Of a stretch of 64,000 nucleotides of DNA, positions 61,425 to 64,000 are shown piece after piece (position 1 is the stretch's first letter; every line of letters starts with the position of its first letter). The position numbers and the translations under genes are program-made. The notes below the pieces were generated by a model. It was not told the origin of the DNA, did no database searches, and worked only from the letters and a program-made list of their open reading frames with translations. Source of the DNA: Glossina fuscipes (Eukaryota > Arthropoda > Insecta > Diptera > Glossinidae); NCBI RefSeq assembly GCF_014805625.2, contig NW_023998432.1, forward strand, positions 3,419,541 through 3,483,540. The letters are read 5' to 3'.

Positions 61425-63121
61425 ATGGCTGATTATGAGTTAATGGATGAGACCAATGGAATCCGGTTTGTAAACAAAAAAATAGCAAGAAAAGACAAAT
61501 AAAAAAATTAATTTATACTAATTCTAGATATAAATATTGTTGGTGGCGTATAACAGTGCTACTGTGTGTTTACTTATCCATTACAATTTTGGTATTTCTT
61601 ATTTGGCATAGAGCTTATGATTCCTATGATCAAACTGTCAATTATTTAGCGTTTACAAATAGTGAGTATGCCATATATATTTCGATATCTATCGAATATA
61701 TATATTTTATAATTCATTGCATTGTATTTGCCAAAGATGTTTCTATTCAATTATTGGAAAAAGCAACAGCTTATAGTGCAGCTTTTCGAAATCATGGGGA
61801 GTTATCTCATGATTTTCGATTGGTTAAACCTTCAACGTTTCGTGTTAAATCATTGCATTCTGAAAGTGATTATGATTCCTTAGAAAAAATTGAAATGAGA
61901 GCACCTGCTCCTTCGAAACGATTACTAGTCTGTTATTACTCCTTGCCGAATGCTGATAAGTACTTAAACAATTTACGCTTAAGTAATGTCAATGGCTCAT
62001 TGTGTACTCATATAAATGTGGGAATGACTTACGTGCAGAATTTTTCAATAGTCATTGGTAAAGAATTGAATGATGTTTTAGAGAATGAAGTCCCCGAGTT
62101 TAGAATACAATATCCCGAATCCAAACTGTTGTTATGGGTGGGTGGTGGCAGTAGTTCAAGTTTCGGGTTTGTGAATATGATTAAAACCCATAAGACGCGC
62201 AAGATTTTTATACAATCATTAAAACATATTTTACGTACGTATCAACTCAATGGATGCGATCTAGATTGGGAATTTCCTAGCGCTTACAATAGAGAAAGAC
62301 AACATTTCTCACAATTATTATACGAAATACGGGCTGAATATGTAAGAGAAAAACGGCCTTACTTATTGTCGGTAGCGGTGGCAGCTCCAGAGGGTATAGC
62401 TTATTTTGCTTATGACGTCGGAGAAATTAATAAATATGCAAATCATGTTAATGTAATGACCTATGATTATCACTTTTATACAAAGAGCACACCCTTTACA
62501 GGTAAATTCAATTAAGCCTACATTTGCAATTTGAGTTACGTAAAATAATAATTACAGGCTTAAATGCGCCCCTTTACGCTCGCCATAACGAATATTCAAT
62601 ATTAAGCACTTTAAATATAAACTATTCAGTCAATTGGTGGTTGTTAAATGGATTAGAACGTTCTAAATTGGTAGTTGGCTTACCTACCTATGGACATTCG
62701 TATACGTAAAATGTTGTCAATTCATACTTGAAATTGTTTTCTAATAAAAATCCTCATTTATTGCAGGCTGGTAAACCCGTTTAACACTGGTATTGGAGCC
62801 CCAGCAAAGGATGTAGGACAAAGTGGTTTTGCAGGCTTTGTAGGTTATTCAGAAATTTGTTGGTTTATGCAAAACAACTTACATGTAGTTGAAGTCTACG
62901 ATCAACAGACTTGTTCGCCTTATATTCATTGCGGCACAGAGTGGATATCTTTTGAAAATTCTATCAGTATGCAATGTAAAGCCGAATATATTAGAAACAA
63001 CCGATTGGGCGGGGCTATGTTGTTTTCTCTGAATACCGACGATTTTAATGGAATTTGCAACGATCAGGGCTCCGAACATTATCCCTTAACAAAAATTGTT
63101 GCAAACGTACTTCAGAAATAA
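61425..63121 (+). CDS. Cht11: Cht11-like GH18 chitinase-family protein, N-terminal membrane anchor
   Basis: Five exons: 61425-61465, 61528-61661, 61737-62501, 62558-62705 and 62767-63121, in frame, 480 aa. The N-terminus MADYELMDETNGIR is cytosolic; residues 21-40 form a membrane helix (type II topology or signal anchor). The GH18 barrel begins about residue 118 (KRLLVCYYSL). Strand 3 is LLLWVGGGSSSS. The active-site strand reads NGCDLDWEF: D233, D235 and the acid E237 are present, but the usual first Asp of DGxDxDWE is Asn (about 230). VMTYDYH and GLPTYGHSYT follow, and GGAMLFSLNTDDF closes the barrel. GH18 enzymes hydrolyse chitin; with the Asn change activity is plausible but unproven. There is no chitin-binding module. 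ATTAAA lies at 63225-63230. Confidence 0.88.
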
Positions 63122-63224
63122 GAACGTAAAAATGTTTGTGCAGATGCAAAGCATTTTAATCAAAATGTATAGAAAAGTACATGGATTTGACTAATTTATC
63201 ATCAAGTATAATTATTCGTGAACC

Positions 63225-63230
63225 ATTAAA
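63225..63230 (+). terminator. Cht11 candidate polyadenylation signal (ATTAAA)
   Basis: 104 bp after the stop; it lies in the 208-bp gap before the opposing FAM32A stop. Confidence 0.5.
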
Positions 63231-63328
63231 GAAAAAAAAAGACAAAAATGTATAATGTGAAATATGAACAATCTAAAGAACAATTTTAATAGAATGCATC
63301 CAAACAACATAAGAAATTGCGATTTGCT

Positions 63329-63334
63329 TTTATT
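63329..63334 (-). terminator. FAM32A candidate polyadenylation signal overlapping the stop codon
   Basis: The last codons read ACC AAA TAA AAG, so AATAAA straddles the final Lys codon and the stop. Confidence 0.45.
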
Positions 63335-63791
63335 TGGTCCAGGACACTTTCGGTATATCAAAATGCTCTGTTAATGTATCCAAATGTTCATTGAACTTCT
63401 CTACGCGCTGCTTATGAGTTGTTGTGGCCTTTTCCAAAATACGTTTGTTGCGCTTAAAAGAGGATATGTGAAAAAATATTTATGCAATAACGTAATTGTC
63501 TATATGAGTTTTAACAACGAACGTTCGGTACATTCGTGCGTACCCATAATCATTGCTTACTATTTTCTCCTGTTGCTGCTTAAAGGCTAATTCCGCTTTA
63601 GTAAACATCCTCTGTTCTGTTGATTCATGTTTTATTATAAAATTACGTTGGCATTTATCGGCCTCTGCGTTTTGTTGAAGAGCTTCTTTCTGTTTGTGTT
63701 TTTCTTTGTTTTTCTTCTTCTTTTTCTTAATGCCATAATCATTTTTTAATTTTAATTTGCTCTTGGCTGCACAATCATATTCATCCGACAT
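63330..63791 (-). CDS. FAM32A homologue (spliceosome-associated small basic protein)
   Basis: Two exons on the minus strand, 63791-63561 and 63452-63330, in frame, 117 aa (human FAM32A is 112). The order matches the family: [21 protein letters not shown] (Lys-rich N-terminus), then [16 protein letters not shown]. After the splice come [21 protein letters not shown] and [16 protein letters not shown] at the C-terminus. FAM32A is a known factor in the catalytic human spliceosome whose C-terminal tail reaches the active site and helps exon ligation, so the strong conservation of the last residues fits that role. The start ATG 63791 is the only in-frame ATG before the conserved part. The gene converges on Cht11. 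Confidence 0.92.
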
Positions 63792-64000
63792 TTTGCATTT
63801 GTTGTTTATATGTTTCTATCAAACGTTAACTAAAGAAAACAATAGAATAAATCTTCTTCTTAGTCTTCCATTCAGCGAATCAACAACCGAAAATTCGCTG
63901 AGATGTGTAAAAAAGGCCCAATATGAACACAGAGTTCTTTGTTTGAGTCTTAGTAAAGTTGAGGATAGGTTTGATATGTAATTATTATTATTTATTACTT
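63792..64000. other. Upstream of FAM32A
   Basis: Short leader and spacer. No further gene within the window. Confidence 0.4.

Overview
The window is nuclear DNA of a higher dipteran fly (Schizophora). It is AT-rich, with short introns of about 55 to 85 bp beside longer ones, and its proteins match Drosophila-type genes in length and architecture: ND-20 at 221 aa and Egghead at 457 aa. Intergenic space is filled with mariner, piggyBac, R1-like and I-like elements, an Osvaldo-like retroelement, and dispersed repeats ending in an 'acaagtaag ... palindrome ... tataccc' terminus. From memory that terminus style suits calyptrate flies (a tsetse-like genome is my best guess), but species cannot be fixed from the sequence alone.

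Layout. Positions 1-31.6 kb are gene-free and repeat-rich. They hold an Osvaldo-like gag-protease remnant with a lysine-tRNA-type primer site (about 1.24-4.2 kb), an RNase H remnant (8.4 kb), two sister mariner copies (13.8 and 20.7 kb), an internally deleted mariner with perfect inverted ends (18.3 kb), an R1-like reverse-transcriptase remnant (24.7-26.7 kb, minus) and another decayed mariner (26.7 kb). Positions 32-45 kb are the gene-dense part: a MAPR/MSBP steroid/heme-binding protein (+), mitochondrial complex I subunit ND-20 (+), the 2'-phosphodiesterase PDE12 (-), a ZNRF-type E3 ubiquitin ligase (-) and an AMMECR1 homologue (-). Positions 45-54.5 kb are again gene-free. There I see an I-like RT/RNase H remnant (48.8-49.9 kb), a long inverted repeat (50.6-53.3 kb) and, inside it, a 609-bp piggyBac derivative that still encodes a 110-aa acidic/half-zinc-finger protein. 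Positions 54.5-63.8 kb carry egghead (+), a Cht11-like membrane-anchored GH18 protein (+) and a FAM32A homologue (-).

The genes are unrelated housekeeping or developmental functions, not an operon or pathway cluster. ND-20 and PDE12, both predicted mitochondrial, converge tail to tail with 121 bp between stop codons. Cht11 and FAM32A also converge, with 208 bp between stops. A 400-base run of N at 38.26 kb is an assembly gap next to a TA microsatellite.

Most noteworthy: the piggyBac mini-element with its residual mini-protein; the long inverted repeat around it; two mariner copies sharing the same two coding lesions; a 75-bp Cht11 intron that is entirely open and in frame; and a 41-bp minisatellite upstream of the ZNRF-like gene.
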